Below, piece after piece: positions 23,901 through 37,100 of a stretch of 64,000 nucleotides of DNA; the first letter of the stretch is position 1; each line of letters begins with the position of its first letter. The stretch is from Hypomesus transpacificus (Eukaryota > Chordata > Actinopteri > Osmeriformes > Osmeridae), in assembly GCF_021917145.1 (NCBI RefSeq), contig NC_061064.1, positions 388,785-452,784 on the forward strand. Reading direction: 5' to 3'. Made by a program: the position numbers and the translations under genes. The notes beneath the pieces are model-generated. The model searched no databases. It saw nothing but the letters and a program-made list of their open reading frames with translations, and was not told the DNA's origin.

Positions 23901-24279
23901 AGGCTGGGGAGGAGGCACAAAACCAACAACCGCCAAGCTGGATCTCTGATGACTCTCAGCACCTGTAGTAGTAGTGCACTGGCGTGGAGAAGCTGACCGT
24001 GGGCATGTAGGAGTAGTAGAAACTTCCGTAGAGGAAGATGGCCACCCAGAGAATCAAGACCAGAACGCAGAAAAGGATGGCAGCTCGCAGCAGAGTCCGG
24101 CGAGCTCGAAGGAGAGTGACAGCTGCCACATCTTGCAGCCACAGCAGGACGGGTCCCATCACACGACCCATGATGTCTAACCCTGCACTGATCTGCTCAG
24201 ACTCCAGTCTCCAGTCCTGAAGTCCCAATCCTTCCTCCAATCTGGTACTGCCCTTTCCCTTGGAGGTGGTTCCAGTCAT
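20939..24279 (-). CDS. BSCL2: Seipin (10 exons, 444 aa)
   Basis: Seipin is an ER membrane scaffold at ER-lipid droplet contacts, required for droplet assembly; human loss causes congenital lipodystrophy. Exons in transcript order: 23963-24279, 23663-23741, 23282-23425, 22697-22831, 22362-22459, 21986-22127, 21786-21864, 21624-21698, 21326-21382, 20939-21147. The first membrane segment is near residues 66-86 ([17 protein letters not shown]), followed by [20 protein letters not shown] as in human seipin. The lumenal domain contains the conserved glycosylation site NIS (about residue 122), [20 protein letters not shown] and [13 protein letters not shown]. The second membrane segment follows [18 protein letters not shown]. 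The cytosolic tail is acidic and ends [13 protein letters not shown]. The start may instead be an internal Met ([14 protein letters not shown]) matching the short human form. It is divergent from GNG3, as in human. Confidence 0.95.
21462..21570 (+). mobile_element. tRNA-derived SINE (second head type), antisense in BSCL2 intron 8
   Basis: The head is ggtatagctcagtagtagag with atgttcaattcc as a weak B box. The short tail is tcgctttgaataaaagcatc plus tgctaaacga. The head differs from the Leu-like family, but the tail is clearly related to it. Confidence 0.6.
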
Positions 24280-27200
24280 TTACTGTCCTCTCTCTCTCTC
24301 ACTCTCTCCCACCTCTTTTACACACGCCTTCTCTGTGTTCTTACTTGGGACAGTATGGGTTTCCTTGTATATCTATGACTGAGTCCAATTTTCTTTTCTG
24401 GGAAATTGGGTACCACAATCAAACCATCCAAGACTTGCAATTGCAGTTGTGTGGTCACATAATGTCAATGTCGGATTCGATTCGAAGCAAGTAAGGTAAT
24501 TCTTTTTGTATAACATGACGATGGGACTGAATTATTGCCGCGACGTTTGTTGGATATTGAAATAGAGAGCTGAAAATGTAAGTGAAGAAAAACTTTTATT
24601 TTACTGGCCCAATCAATTTGTTCTTCTTTTGAAATAACATATATATTTTTCATAAAATTGACAATTAAACTTTCTATGCTTATTGGTCACATTTAGTTTA
24701 ATGGATAGGACTAGAAATAAGCTAATAAGTGTCGTCTTTAACGATATAAGCTAGCTAGACAAGCTAACACAAAATCTGACGCGCTAGTTCGTTTAGACAG
24801 CCAGCAAAACACTAACTAATACAACACTAGCACTAACTAGACCAAACCCTTCAAACTACAGCTATCTAGCTCTACTGTAGTGCTACCTACTTCCCTAAAA
24901 AACTAATAGCGCAATATTAATAAAGCCAACTACCACTACCATTTGGCAACGTGGTGATTATTAGCGCAATAGATATTGCATATAATACGTGAATGAAATG
25001 TCTTCTACATATGTTGATAGATCTAGTTAGATAATACTTGGTACGCAGCTGTAGCCTAGATACTGTACAGTCATTACACTAATAATGCCAAAACAATGCG
25101 TTGACAGCTTGCTGTGAAATGTAAAATCAGAAGTACTTACCACTGCACCAACAGTAAACTAGTATGCATGATACGTTACACTGACTAAAATCATTTAAAT
25201 GCGAAATATTACTTCACTTCGCACAAGTTTATAGGCTGCTAGCTTACGAGCTAGCTAGTAGCTACAGTCTACCCATTGCCATGCAAATCGAGTACTAGTA
25301 GAACAGCAAAACACATTCGACTCGGTACGGCATTCACGAAAGGACAGTTTTCATCCAGACCTGAACATGACAGTGCATTGTTTTTTTTTACAACGAATGT
25401 GCATCCGTAATTTTTACAATTAAATCAGACATACACTAGCGATATAACGAAACAAAATCTTTATGTTTTAGTTTTCGGCAATTACTTCTACCAGGTTTTT
25501 AGTGTTAGTCATGTGGAGCAGGGCGATGCAACAGATAGCCTACTGTATCATGTTCAATTTTTCTTAAGACCCTGTAATTAGATGATTTTGCCATAATAAA
25601 TTAATGTACAAATAAATTCCTCTATGGCAAAATCATTCAAAGTGTCATAATGATAGACTTGAATGTTAAAGACAAAGGACCAGACTGCAGTAGTTCCCAT
25701 GGCAACAGAGGGGAGAAGGGGAGGAGGATAACTGATGCTAATTTACACCTAAGGTACCCAATTTATTTCACCAGTGCATTTCAAATACACATTATTTAGC
25801 TAGAGCATAAACATCATTGGTAAAAACATGTTCCTCTTGCAATACATGAATAATTTCCTCTGCAAGCATCCATTTACTATTTCCCCTATTTCAAATGAGA
25901 GATGGTTTGGCCCAGCCGCATGATAAAGTGACTCCAATAGATCTCACTCCCTTTCCTTGGAAGGTTCCACTCACTGCAGAGGGGCTTCTTATCCATGAAC
26001 CAGGAATCTGGTGTTCATTGTAGCAGAATTGCATGCACTGGACTGTACAGAGCAGATCTTATATTAGGGGTGGGGTTCATCTATACAGAAATTACAAACA
26101 GACAGTTTGAGAGTGAGAGGGAAAGAGAGAGCGAAGAGGAGGGAGAGATAGCACCAGAAGAGGAATTCAACAAGGGTAAGGAAGAGAGAGAGGATTAAGG
26201 AGAGGAATAAGAAGATAAGAAAAGGCAAAATTATTGAAATTGACCCAGTCCTTCATGGACTGGTCATTTGGCCTTTTTTTCTCTCCGATCATCCATTTCC
26301 TCTCATGCTCTTCAGCCATTCATGTTTTTCACTAATCTTCTATGTATTGTCCATATAACGTCAGTTGAATATGTTTGATATTTTCTTCCCATTTTCTGTT
26401 ACGCAACTATATTTAAATATGTGTTTGTTTGGAAACACTAGTCAGGGGGAATCTGAATGTGTATTTAGAAAGCATGTCTGTGTTTATGACACTGTGAACA
26501 ATGTAAATGGGTCTGTTGTATTCACAACAAGGCCCCTTAACTGATTATCATTTATATGTTAAGAATATTTTCTATTTCCTGTTTAATGGGTCTTGAATGA
26601 GAAGCTTTGTGCTTTGCTTATTACTGCCATGGGGAAAATAAATTTTAAAAAAGGTCTGTGTGCATGACTCCCTAAAGATAGACTTGATATGAGATACACT
26701 TTAACAGACTTCCTGTTTATCAAGCAAAGATCCAAGCTGTGCTGTGTAATAAATATACACGATAAATGCCCTCTGGACATGAGTCACCATGAAGTTATAC
26801 TTGGTACTCCAACTGTAGTCTGTCTGTGAGGTAGAATCATCTACCTCTTACACTCAGATGTCAGGTTTTAAGGTCAAAGAGTCCAAGGTCTCTGTAGAAA
26901 TATAAACTTGATTCAACATAGAAAGCAAAACAATGGTGCATATTCCAAAGTAAAATCACACAACAAAATAAAGCTCAATGTGATTTCAAAATCTATTAAT
27001 AGGCTTTGGACAATTTTTTTTTTGTACATCTTTTTTTGTTGTAAGGTATTGGATTTCTAGCGCAAAGAGCTTTTAGCAGGAAGTAGTAAATGACACCAGA
27101 AGCCCCTGAAGAGATGGAGAGGCGGTTGGGAGGGGACGGTGAATTAGTTTTATTCTGTGTGCGTACAATCCGACAAGGAGGGACTTGAATCGAGCAGCCA

Positions 27201-27349
27201 TTCATTTTTAGTACCATTCAGTTTCTTTGCCAGGGAAAATTACAATTTAAATTGACATATGTTGTTGGTGTCAAGACTGGCACAATCTTATCACAAATGT
27301 TATTGAAGGATTAGGTGTGTAAGTACAGTGTATGTTTTGCTGTGACAGA
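24280..27349. other. BSCL2-GNG3 divergent intergenic region
   Basis: The region lies between divergently transcribed starts. The BSCL2-proximal part (24750-24900 and 25230-25270) is rich in TAGC-type words. A purine-rich stretch (agagagggaaagagagagcg) is at about 26110-26150. A GNG3 5' UTR exon should lie here, because the GNG3 ATG directly follows an acceptor-like ctgtgacag. No coding exon is recognised. Confidence 0.45.
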
Positions 27350-27840
27350 ATGAAAGGAGACACCCCAGTGAACAGTACCATGAGTGTCGGACAAGCCAGG
27401 AAGCTGGTGGAGCAACTGAAGATTGAAGCAAGTTTTTGTCGGATCAAGGTAGGAATATTTGAATGTTGCACCTGATCAATACAAGAATTGTATTATACTA
27501 TTTGTACACTAATACTGTAATGCAATTTGATTGAATTTGATAGCACTGAACTCAAAACATACTGCAAATGAACACAACAGAGTCCTGGCAAACACCCTTA
27601 ATCTAATTTGTTCACAATCAGATCATTGACTGAGGTCACAGTTGTCTTCCATCCCAGAGGGTGAGAGGTTTTTACTGAATGACCCTGATCAGGTCTACTT
27701 CCTACCCACAGGTATCAAAGGCAGCTGCAGACCTTATGGCCTACTGTGGAGCCCATGCTCTGGAGGACCCTCTCATCACCCCAGTGCCCACCTCAGAGAA
27801 CCCCTTCAGGGAGAAGAAATTCTTCTGTGCACTGCTTTGA
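27350..27840 (+). CDS. GNG3: G protein gamma-3 subunit (2 coding exons, 75 aa)
   Basis: This is the gamma subunit of heterotrimeric G proteins, mainly neuronal, forming an obligate dimer with G-beta at the plasma membrane. Exon 27350-27448 encodes [20 protein letters not shown] through EASFCRIK. Exon 27712-27840 encodes [20 protein letters not shown] through [10 protein letters not shown]. The length of 75 aa equals human GNG3, with only a few substitutions. The C-terminal CALL is a CaaX box directing geranylgeranylation, and NPF plus the FREKKFF run before it are typical of the family. The ATG lies one base after an acceptor-like cag, implying a spliced 5' UTR. It is head-to-head with BSCL2 and tail-to-tail with BANF1. 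Confidence 0.97.
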
Positions 27841-29654
27841 GCCAACTTAGGGGGAAATTGTGATTAGATCCAGATAAACATATGTGTGCAGATGTACATG
27901 TGTTCACTACATACACAAATACAATACAGGCTGTGTTATAGCTCTCCTTTAAGACAGTACATCTTAAGCTGAATTCAATATAATACCCCGTTGTTCCTTG
28001 GAAAGTTCCCAGTTCCTTGAAAAAAATATGAATATTTGAGTGAATTCCTTATCACAATTGACATGTAATATTGTCCTATATTAAATGATGATAATACATG
28101 ACAACATCCACAAAACAGCAGACAACCATGATTGAGACTTTTCATTTCCATACACCAACACATGCCAACAGGTGCAGGGAAGCAAACTGTGTAGTTATCT
28201 GGAACTTTTAATACACTTGTAGAGAATATGAATTGCTTAAAGTGTCTTTTTGTGATATTCTGATATTTGAGTGTCATTTTTTTAAACTTTATTTGTTTGT
28301 TTGTTGCAGTAGTACGTTTGTGTGGGTGCTTTGTGAAGGGTGGGATTTGGCTCACTAGCTAATCAACAGGAAGAGCACAGGGCAATACATACAAGTCCAA
28401 ACATTCACTGCAAGTGAAACAGCAATGATATCAGTCGACTTCAACATTTTGCATAGAAGGGCCACCTGATTACTTTGTTTAAATTGGCTTGAGTGAGGAA
28501 AATACGATTCACTGTAGCTTATGGCAGGTGCATTTGGTAAGAGGGAAATACAATTGTTAACTGTTAATTTCAGGGATGTTATCACTTACTTGATCAGTGT
28601 TCACATATAGACCATCACTGTATTGCAGATTTCTTACCAAAAAACGAATGCAGAGCTTTGATGGAAGTAAAAAAGTGGGATATCAAAGAGGAAAATAAAA
28701 TCTCTTCTCACAAATATCAAGTTTGCCTTTCATTTCTTTATTTCAGTGAATGTGTCAAAATAATCTTAACAAAAGCAAACATTGTCCAGACTGCAGTTGT
28801 CCTTCACATATTTAATTGAAAGAGAAATATAAAAACAAACATGCTTTCACAGTCGATTACAAAACATGAGTCGGTGTTTCAGTAAAACCATCCATTAACC
28901 ATTAAAACCATGAGCAGCAGAAGAATTCTCAAGATCAGACCAACGCTACATAAATATTTCAGTTTGCGTTTTGCTTTTACAATTGCAAAGTGATATGTGG
29001 TGGTTGTGTGTACTACCCCACAACTCAATTAGCTGACTATTGATGACTGAATCAAATCACGTTAAGGCATTTCTTAAAACAAAATATTCAGCATCAAAAC
29101 TCAATATGGTGAGAATTTAAGAAAGCTTATCTATTGGTAACATGAAAATAACATCTTGATATTTTCGGTTTCTAATAAAAAGCTATGTGGCTTTGAAATA
29201 TTCTACAATGTGATTACATTTTCATTGTTTTTCATGTTAGTGAACAGGCAAACAGTTTAACAATTTCAGCAGTAGTTGCAATTCTATTGTGATTAAATAA
29301 TTGATTTTGTCCCCTTTAAGTCTAAATTGAAATACACCAGCACAGAAACAGAAGACAAATGCATCAAAAAGGCTTCGGTGACGCCAAAAATATAGATGTA
29401 AAAAGGTCAGTATTTATAAGTTGCTCTGGTGGTTAACTGGAACAAAAAGATCTGTCTTGATATTTAGTAGGTCTCTGTCCAACATAATATGGTCTTATAC
29501 ATCTGGCTAAACTCCCTCATTCGTTTGTCAGTCCATTTGAGGTGTCGCTACGTTGGTGTGAGTCCAAAGAGGAGGTAAATATATGTTTGGAACCAAAAAA
29601 CAAAAACAATCCCACTAAAAACAAACCAAAAACCAGGAGGAAATATTGTGTAGT
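27841..29654. other. Convergent 3' UTRs of GNG3 and BANF1
   Basis: No exon is seen. A plus-strand AATAAA at 28694-28699 and a minus-strand AATAAA (TTTATT at 28737-28742) lie about 40 bases apart. They could end GNG3 and BANF1 respectively, leaving 3' UTRs of roughly 0.85-0.9 kb each. This is inference; other signals exist. Confidence 0.4.
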
Positions 29655-30143
29655 TTACAGGAAGGAATCACACCACTCACGAAGGCAGCCATAGCAGTCG
29701 CCTTGCTGTTTCACGTTTGCCCCACACGTATCTTTCAGCCAGTCCCGAAAGAGCTCCTCATCTTTTTTCAGCACCAAGAACTGTCCAAGAACAACATAGG
29801 CCTGTGGGGGAGAGGGCATGTATGTTACTTACATGTATGCACAGTGCTATCTTGTCTGGCACCGTCAAATCAAATTTATTTGTATAGCCCTTTTGACACG
29901 CAAGCATGTCACAGAGGGCTTGTCAACAAGTGGAGTGCACTTTTATAAAGCCAATGCAAGTCTTTAAACAATATCTTACAAGACCTATAAAAAAATAAAA
30001 TTAAAAAAACATTTCACCTTGTCAAAGCCTTTCTCCTCCAATCTTTTGCCGAGCACTTCTCCAATGCCTGCAAGAGCCATCACCAACTTTTCCCCCATGG
30101 GCTCTGCCACAAACTCTTTGTGTTTCTGGGATGTTGAAGACAT
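29655..30143 (-). CDS. BANF1: Barrier-to-autointegration factor (2 coding exons, 90 aa)
   Basis: BAF is a small dimeric protein that bridges double-stranded DNA and binds LEM-domain proteins and lamin A. It is needed for nuclear envelope reassembly and shields cytosolic DNA. Exon 30018-30143 encodes [20 protein letters not shown], then the helix-hairpin-helix region [20 protein letters not shown]. Exon 29655-29801 encodes [18 protein letters not shown], then [20 protein letters not shown], and ends [10 protein letters not shown]. The length of 90 aa compares with 89 in human. An exon with donor ATCAAG/GTTGGT near 30322-30365 may be the 5' UTR exon. The intron carries a generic fish repeat. 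BANF1 and SART1 are also close neighbours in human 11q13.1. Confidence 0.97.
29866..29950 (+). repeat. Dispersed fish repeat in BANF1 intron
   Basis: The sequence aaatcaaatttatttgtata followed by gcccttttgacacgcaag and cacagagggcttgtcaac is the core of a very common teleost interspersed repeat. Only a short fragment is present. Confidence 0.55.
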
Positions 30144-31194
30144 GGCTCCTTTGTAGTTCAACGATCCTTTTCAATAGTTGCTTGGAGCTTTTAACGATAA
30201 ATAAGAAAAGAAAATCATTATTGTGGGATCTTAAACCTAGCATGCCATGTTTACCGCTTAGTTTACCGCTTAGTTTACAAAGTATTAAGGCAAATAGCTA
30301 GCTATAGTCTGATTACCAACCTTGATGCACATCATGATCTCTCTACGTTCCAACTTTCACTTTCTACTTAAACCTACTTCCAGAGCCACGTGTACATATG
30401 GCGTTCCTGGCCATAATTTATCATTCTAATCTGTTATCAACAATGAGTTAGCTAACTGATTAGCAGGTAAGCTAGTTGTTCAAATAGAAAGTCAGAGCCG
30501 AGCTAGCTAGAGCTAGTTAGCAAACTAGCGAGAAAGCTAGGTGGTAAGCTAGGTAGGTTTACACCGCTAAATTTACAATACATCGACATTTGTACATTTT
30601 TACTGACGTCCTTCATAAGTAGAATGTAGGTTTACAACCTTATTACTATCGTAGACAGTTCGTTCCTCTCCGACCACTGCAGCTCAACCTGGCCTGAAGC
30701 GGTAGATGCTATCAATAGAGCGCCGCTGCGTTTAACACATTCTAATCACTTCCTTGTCCCGCCGTTTGGTCGTTTCCGTTTCCGTTAAGGTATTCATCTG
30801 ATTTTTTTCCCCCTATATTATTTGGTAAAAGTGTTTTTGAAGGTCATAGTTAGAATGTAAAATAGTTTGCATTACTTATATGTTTAAATCAACCTAAATG
30901 TATACTTCGCCCCCGTAAGACCCCACAAATGAACTGTTGGCCAGTATTTCCTTAATGCAGTTTCTTCATTATTTGTTGAAAAACAAAAAATGCAAACAAG
31001 CTAATTCTGTCAATTCTTTATTACAACAATGATAAGCATTGTAGACATAATATCCTTAGTCAAAACAACAAATCCACTTTATATATAACAATAGCGACTT
31101 GACTTGATTCAATTGAGAACAAACTTAAAATGTGTGTGTGTATGCGTGTGTGAGAGAGTGAGAGACCAAACAGGAAGGGTCATCCTTGTCAAGC
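30144..31194. other. BANF1 upstream region and SART1 3' end
   Basis: The BANF1 promoter side (30280-30560) is dense in TAGC-type words (gctagctatag, gagctagctagagctagtta). The SART1 3' UTR is probably short: TTTATT at 31017-31022 (AATAAA on the minus strand) lies about 175 bases past its stop. No exon is recognised apart from the possible BANF1 5' UTR exon. Confidence 0.45.
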
Positions 31195-34100
31195 TCATTT
31201 GGTGATGTTGTTTCTGAGGACAGAAAAATAAAAAAAATGTTAGTGATAGGATAACATATAAAAAGTGGGATAATATATAAATAGTGGAAAACAGTATTTT
31301 ATCTCATTAGGTAGACAACGCCAAAGGTTAAGTAACATTTGATAAATTTAGCAGATTATTTTATCTAAGTAGAGGAAGGTACCTCCGTTTGAATTGTATG
31401 ACTACTAATGGAAACAGAGCTAATCTATCACTAGGTCTCCAACTAACAGAGAACATCGTTGGTGTCTTTCTGTTGGTCCTCAAAGTTAAACTGCTGATCA
31501 CTCACGCATTCATGCTCTTTCCACTCCCACTGAGGACTATGTAGGGGGTTTTCTGTGATTTCTGCTTCTCCTGTAGCAAAGCTACTGTCCCCAGTGGAGT
31601 GTCACTACTGCTCATTTTTTTCAGCAGCTGACGAGAGAAAGAAAAATACGGTTAATCAACCGAATCTCAGGATAGGAATGTAAGTAACGTGCCACCCTTT
31701 AGAACAGGTACAGTCACAGAGTGAAGAATGAGCTTACGGCTTCCTCCTCCAGTTTCTTCATCCTCCTCTCTGTCTTCATCTTACCAGACCCTTTGCCATG
31801 GAAACGATGTGACAGTTGCCTGAACGCCTGGAGAAGGAACAGGATTAGTGCACGAAATAAATACATTTATGAACAAATACATGAATTCAGGTAAAGCGGT
31901 GCATTTTTGTTTCGTCAACCTATTCCTCTAAACAATAATTTAAAAAAAAATAATAATTTCCAAAGCCACATGCAAATAGCGTAGTTTCTCTCCAGGTCTG
32001 CAATCTGGTTACTGCAGACTTTACAATTACAAGTGCTGCAAGGTTGCACAAAATGAAGGCTGACAGGACAACCATACCTCTTTTGGAGTCAGCTTTCTGC
32101 CAGATTCGTCCACATATTCGATTTTCACATCTGGCTTGTAGGCGTCCTTCTCCTTGAAGTCCTGAGTGAAGCCTCTGTACTCCTCCCTCCGGCTGTATTT
32201 GTCGTCTATCGTCCTGGAGACGAGGAAAGGACGTGAACAAAGGAACCACGAGTGCCGTTGGATACATGCTAACGCCATGTAGATTTGCTTATAGAGATGT
32301 TAGAAATAGCTGGGTTCGAATTTGTAAGTGAAACGGTCACTATACTTTGTAACTTACATTTTGTCCTCAATGCAGTAATTGTCATTTGGCAGGGCGCCCT
32401 TCGGTGCCCTAACGCGAGCTATCTTCTGCATCTGAGTATCCAAGAGGCCTGAATGAAGAAAAGGAACAAAACAGAAAGCTAAGTAAACAGTTGGGGTTTT
32501 TTTTTACCCCAAAAAATGATTACAAGCCTTTCGTAATGACCAAGTAACTGATCACGTCAAAGGCTGATAACTTAAGTCTGGGGGGGTGGGTACACCTCAG
32601 AGGTAGGGCAGAGCATTTGGCTTCAGATCAATAGGTCCCAGGTTCAAATCCCCCTCCGTATGTCTCTTTAGATAAAAGCGTCTTGATTGAATGAAGGCAT
32701 GATCTCACCCTTGTTTTTGCAGAGATGCAAGGCAGCAGCTAGCCCGGAGTTGACGATCGGCTCTTCATCCAGAATGGTGGTGGATGCCGTGGAGAACTGC
32801 AAGCGAGGGAAGACACACGCACACAATTAACCGAGGAATAAAAGTTCTCTACCTGGCTTATTGTTATTCTATATTATGACCACTAGGGGGCTCTGACAGC
32901 ACAACAAGAGAAAACACAGATACAGAAGACGCTTCAGAAGAGAAGGAGGATGGATAGAATTGTTTTGATCCCGGGGGCAGGGGGGGGGGATCGCAATTTT
33001 TCAGCAGACATGAACAACGAGCAGACAAATCCAAACAAGAGGCAGAGGGACACTCACGTCTGGTTGTTTCATCTCCTCGTCCAGGTTCACCATGCTCCAG
33101 CCAACATTCTCATCCGTCTCCGAGTCGGAACCCCCAGCGCCATCTCTCTCCGCCTCCTGCTCGAAATCCTGAGAAGAAAAACAAAACGATAAGGGCACGC
33201 ACCTTACTGTCAACGTTTATATTAATTTCTGGAGGCACCCCAACTACATAAACTGTGTAAATGTGAGGATGACACAATGTATTTATTGGTCAGATGCGTT
33301 AATCTTAAACGATGTACAAGGGGATATGAACCTGTGGCCTCTTGTTCTGCAGTAATTTGCTCTACCACTAAGCCATACATACATCTGTGGTCATTGAGAT
33401 GTATTGCAGTGTTGACCTAAACAAAGGGGGTCAGTGGATGGCTGAGTGGTTAGGGAGTCGGGCTATTAATCATAAGGTTGTTGGTTCGATGACGTTGCGT
33501 CCTTGGGCAAGGCACTTCACCCTACTTGCCTCGGGGGAATGTCCCTGTACTTACTGTAAGTCGCTCTGGATAAGAGCGTTTGCTAAATGACTAAATGTAA
33601 AGTTCCCGGTGGTGTACTAACCATGATGTCCTCCTGATCCTCTCTGTTTCCTGAGAGGCCGTAGGTGGGGATGTCACCCAGCGTCCTGCAGAACTCAGAG
33701 GTGGCATTGAACACAATGTTGTTCTTCCGGTCAGGATCGTCAGGGTTGTCACCTTCCCCACCGAGCACCTTGACCTGCTCCACCACCTGTTCAGGAAGGT
33801 AGACAGAGTCAGTGGAATACACATTTTTTTTGTTTGTTTTAACTAAAGGTGACTGAATGCTAGACGTCCTAGTGAAGTCTTAACAGGGCGTCGGGCACCA
33901 CTGCCAGACAGTCCCCACCTTCTCTCCGGAGTCTTTGAGCAGCTGTTTCTGCTTCAGTTTCCTCTGCTTCTCCAGCTGCTTCTGCAGTTCAGCCTCCGCC
34001 TCGTCCTCCTCCATCACAGCCGGCTCCGGGGACACAAAGTCCTCTGAGGTCACACAGAACAGGGAGCGGAGGTGATGATGTGGACACTGACCAACAAGGT

Positions 34101-37100
34101 CAAGCGACCGTTAAATGGGCATCGCCACGGGACACTTAAAGGGCTCAAGAGCTGGAAGGTCATGTAAGGTCACTGAACGATCTCAGGACGCTCTCTTTGA
34201 GGCATGATCATATCATTGATACATTAAATCATTAACAAGTCTGTCTCACCTTCGTCACTGATTTCCATGTCGGCCGTTCTGACGTCGTCGGACTGCTGGG
34301 GGACGTCGATGGAGGTGCTGTTCCCCTCGGCCCCTCCCACCAGGGCCTCCAGAGCCTCCTGTTTGCGGCCGCGGCCCCGGGACCTGGGAGGACGGTTAGA
34401 GGAGAAGGGTCTCAGTGACACGGGGCAGTGCAACCTCACCTGTTCCAGACATAGAAGAACCTCACGGTTCCACACACACACAGAACCTCATTGTTCAGAA
34501 TTGTAACGTTCCAAACAGACAAAGTGAACAAAGCAGAACCTGGAGCCGAAGTCGGTACTGCGTGTGTCGTCCAGGCGAAGCTCATCGGGCAGAGACACTT
34601 TCTCCTTCTTACGGATCTTCTTGATGCGTCGCTTGGTCTTCTTAAAACCCACCTAAAACAAGAGCATCCAGAGACCGTCTCTCAATAACGACAACAGAGG
34701 GAAACGAACGAATGTGCCGACGATAAAACGCCCACGGCCATTACGTAACCCTTTCACCAGTATAGGCATTCACATTCGAACGCAGTACATTCCCAAAATT
34801 GAGAGACCCATTCTAAAAGGTCTTCAGGGTTCAGATCAGGACTCACCATCTCCCCGGGTGAGTAGTACTCTGAGGCGATCATGAGAGCAGGCATCTGCAG
34901 GGACTGGGCCTGGCTGCGCAGGGTCTCCCGGATGGCCTGCAGTTCCCTCTCCCTCTCCCCCTCAGCGAAGCCACCGGTACTCAACCGGAAGCTCTTTTTC
35001 TGCTCCCCGTCGATCTCCTCGTCATACTTGCCCAGCACGATGCGGGGCTTTATCTGCAGGATGAGAGCTCACAATTCAGACACTGGACCTTAGTTAAGTA
35101 ATGAGACATGATGGAAAAATGGGGCAAATAGGACTAATATAAAGTTGTTTTCATATTATATTCTTGGGCTAAATGTAGGAGTTTTTCCTTTCAATAGAAC
35201 CTCGGACTCGTCTTACCACAGCCATGTCATCGACGCTCTCCTCCTCTTCGTAGGGTTTGTATTCCGGTTTTTTCTTCTTCAACTCCACGTTCTTCTCCGC
35301 CCTCTCCTTGTCCACCAGGCCCACATTGACAAGCACATCATCTTTCTCCTCCAGGACGCCTGAAACGCAAGGACACAGGTTACAGAACGGCTGCAGTCAA
35401 GAGGAAGGTTGCTTTACATTTCCTGTGCTCCTCCAATCACCTTTGTCCTCCAGTGTAAGGATGACTGTCTCTCCCTCATTGAATGATTCCATCTTGTGCT
35501 GCACTGTAAGGCCCTTTAAGTCCCTGGAACTGTAGGCTACCTATGACAGACAGGAAAAATACAGGATTTATTTGACCAAGTCTTCATACAAGTTTGCTCT
35601 TAATGTCAAGATATGCCACAACAGCAGCGTAAGCAAAAAGCTCTTGTAGCAGATATTACAGTCCTGAGACTGTAAAGATATGACAAGTAGCAAAGACAAG
35701 TGGACTTTAATGCATACCTTCTTTGCCTGACCAAACTCCTCTTCCACCAGACTGCTCACACCAAACTCTTGGTCCATCTCCTCCAGAAGTTTCTCCTGGA
35801 CGGGGGATGAATTTGTAAAAGTAAGTCATAATGGGAAAGTGAAAAACTAATGTTAACTACACTGATGCATCTCCTGCCATCTCAAGGCATTCCTCCATCA
35901 ACTGCATTTTCATCACTCACTCTCTTCTCTGCCAGTTCTTTCTCTTTGGCCAGCTTCCGGCTTTTCTCAACCCAGGCAGTGGTGTCATCCAACCAGTCTT
36001 CCTCTGCTAGAGTCTTCACTTTCCTGAACGGAAAGAGTGGATGTATAAATATAAACAAATGTAAAAAAACATTTTACTAACACTTTTATCCAAAGTCTCA
36101 GAAGTCTCATATCAGTATCCATATTTTCTCTGCAGTAACAACAGTAACTGTTTTGCTTGCGTGCTTATTAAAAGTCTTCCATTAGGAGAAGTCTTCTTAA
36201 GAGTACTTACCCCAGTTTCTTATTTAGGAGGCGTTTTTCTTTCATAGCCGCTAGTTTCTCCCTCATGTCCTTCTGCTTTCGGATAGTGACGGGGTTAATC
36301 GTCTCTGCCACCTTCGGGTCCTCCTTGGTACCAAGCTCTAGGACAGCAGGGAAGACGCGGTCAGTCAATGAACAATACTGCAATACTCTCCCATTTTGTT
36401 TTCACGTTTTGGAGTCTTGTTCCGGACATCTCAAGGCGTGACTCACCTTTCTTGGCTTCATTTAGTTCCAGCGGTTTTAGACCCAGCTTGGCTCTCAATT
36501 TGCTGTCAGGGAATAAAGACAAACAAGGTGTCAATTACACGTAAATACAAGATAAGTAAATTCACAGAAGTAATCATCGGGGTTTCAATGCGTTTACCGC
36601 CATCATTCGGTGAAGCTGCATTTTGTTTACATCTAATCCACGTTACTTACTTGGTCTCCTCGATGCTCAGGGAGGCATCGCCACTTGCAGATTGTGGTCC
36701 AATGTCTGCAGTAAAATGAAAGTCGTTTGATGAACCAATAATTCCATGTGACAGCACAGATAACTACCACACATGATAAAACAATAAGCATATCTGCTTT
36801 AGTCTGTCCACTAGTACATTATTGCCTCAATGTTAAAGGCCCAGGCAAGCCTAGTGCAATTGCTGGAAAAGCTACCTAGCGTTAGCAACCATTGCTAACT
36901 ACCTAGCTTTGTTTACCTGTGGATGTGCTCGCCTCATATCCAGACTCAACCTTTTCTTTCTTGACTCGGGGCTCTCCGGTACTCTTGTCGGCTTTGCTTC
37001 TACTTTCCTTCTCTGTACCGCGTCCGCTTCTATCCTTGGACCTAGACCGTTTTCGCTTTTCTCTGTCTCTGGTGGCATCCCGTTCCTTATCTCTTTCTCG

